In this document: one piece after another, positions 6,144 to 6,698 of the stretch | Layout: every line of letters begins with the position of its first letter | Numbering within the stretch: the stretch's first letter is position 1 | Source: Bacteroidota bacterium | Lineage (GTDB): Bacteria; Bacteroidota; Bacteroidia; Flavobacteriales; Schleiferiaceae | Length of the DNA stretch: 6,698 nt | Assembly: GCA_003023665.1 (NCBI GenBank) | Contig: PXYR01000046.1 | Location: 1-6,698, forward strand | Reading direction: 5' to 3' | Notes under the pieces: model-generated | What the model was told of the DNA's origin: nothing | The model's database searches: none | Seen by the model: the letters and a program-made list of their open reading frames with translations, nothing else | Translations under genes and position numbers: made by a program

Positions 6144-6698
6144 TTACGCGTTCTTCTTGCGAGTGACATTCGTCAGTTTTGAATAAACCAACGAAAATAA
6201 ATTGGGAAAAAATCGTTTGAAGGGAATTGAAAATCTCTCGTAACCGCCAATCACTATATGCTTTGGTAATTTACCTCTTGCAGTTTTCTTTAAAAACTTA
6301 CGAGCGAGTACTTCTGGCAGCATGCCTTTTTCTTGAGCACTGCTGTTCACTCCTATGGGCGCGCCATTGGGACCTAAACTTTTTACCGTTACAGACGTAT
6401 TGATAAATCCAGGGCTCAAAATTCCGGCATGTACACCGGAATTTTGAAGTTCATATTGAAGACTTTCAAAGTATCCAATTACCGCAAATTTACTTGCTGC
6501 ATAGGCTGCCAATTTTGGGCTACCAAAAAAGCCTAAGATGCTTGAAACAGTCCAGATTTGTCCTGTATTACGGGACAACATATGCGGTAGAACAGCTTTT
6601 GTCAATGCGACAGCGGCCCAGAAATTCACTTCCATTACCTGTTTTTCAATCTGGAATTCCATTTCATCTACGGAACCTAAATGACCAATTCCGCCGTT
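6144..6698 (-). CDS. Short-chain dehydrogenase/reductase, DHRS7-like (N-terminus beyond window edge)
   Basis: The frame is open to the right edge, giving 184 visible residues. The start and the TGxxxGIG nucleotide-binding motif lie outside, so the ATG at 6662 is internal. The fragment begins with NGGIG, the counterpart of the NNAG motif that follows beta-strand 4. It then shows catalytic Asn N25 in MEVNFWAAVALTKAVLPHM, Ser at 52-53 in TVSSILGFFG, and the Tyr-Lys pair Y66/K70 in YAASK. SPGFINT follows as the cofactor-side loop. Every visible SDR catalytic position is filled, so NAD(P)-dependent oxidation or reduction of a carbonyl or hydroxyl group is expected. The tail after about residue 150 (YERFSIPFKRFFPNLFSLVY) is aromatic, basic and amphipathic, as in DHRS7-type enzymes that associate with membranes, hinting at a lipid-like substrate. 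It is probably transcribed together with the downstream oxygenase. Confidence 0.9.
   Translation of the reverse strand, partial: NGGIGHLGSVDEMEFQIEKQVMEVNFWAAVALTKAVLPHMLSRNTGQIWTVSSILGFFGSPKLAAYAASKFAVIGYFESLQYELQNSGVHAGILSPGFINTSVTVKSLGPNGAPIGVNSSAQEKGMLPEVLARKFLKKTARGKLPKHIVIGGYERFSIPFKRFFPNLFSLVYSKLTNVTRKKNA

Noticed and set aside
2571..6365. Two copies of the 8-base palindrome GGCGCGCC (2571-2578 and 6358-6365)
   Set aside because: Both fall in coding sequence where they spell Gly-Ala-Pro, and two copies without context do not suggest a regulatory site.
6662..6698. Treating the ATG at 6662 as the start of the SDR
   Set aside because: The frame continues to the window edge and encodes NGGIG, the expected SDR motif. 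A start at 6662 would also remove the whole nucleotide-binding half.
1..6698. tRNA, rRNA, CRISPR array, insertion sequence, phage or toxin-antitoxin features
   Set aside because: Nothing resembling these was seen on either strand. Nearly all of the window is occupied by recognisable or well-formed protein genes.

Overview
The window looks like ordinary chromosomal DNA from a member of the Bacteroidota, probably Flavobacteriia or a Cryomorphaceae-like group. This rests on the AT-rich base composition, the near absence of Shine-Dalgarno sequences, candidate promoters of the Bacteroidota TAnnTTTG type, and Bacteroidota-looking versions of several proteins (the TrkH with extra N-terminal helices, and a small single-helix protein found in this phylum). 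The assignment is made from reading alone, without a database search.

Layout from left to right. Positions 1-174 (+) hold the last 57 codons of a lysine-ketoglutarate reductase / saccharopine dehydrogenase-like enzyme. Its stop codon directly abuts the start of meaB (175-1242, +), the GTPase chaperone of methylmalonyl-CoA mutase. meaB converges on a small membrane-anchored protein of unknown function (1239-1760, -), and the two reading frames overlap by 4 bp at their stops. A 60-bp divergent spacer with face-to-face candidate promoters separates that gene from a rightward cluster: a class I PLP aminotransferase of the aspartate aminotransferase type (1821-3020), a small charged, helical protein resembling the DUF6165 family (3031-3447), and a TrkH/KtrB-type potassium channel subunit with a TTG start (3477-5279). 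The cluster meets a leftward pair head-on with only 21 bp between stops. The pair is an SDR dehydrogenase cut by the right edge (6144-6698, -), followed by a 2-oxoglutarate/Fe(II) oxygenase (5301-6113, -).

The genes do not form one obvious pathway. The left end fits amino-acid and propionyl-CoA catabolism. The aminotransferase, DUF6165-like and trkH genes are close enough to be co-transcribed but have unrelated known roles. The SDR and oxygenase could be a small two-gene redox unit on an unknown substrate. No RNA gene, mobile element, CRISPR array, repeat family or prophage feature was seen, and no gap exceeds 60 bp. I found no convincing new biological system. The points most worth checking are the oxygenase-SDR pair, the unexplained DUF6165-like gene next to trkH, the absence of a trkA partner beside trkH, and the TTG start.
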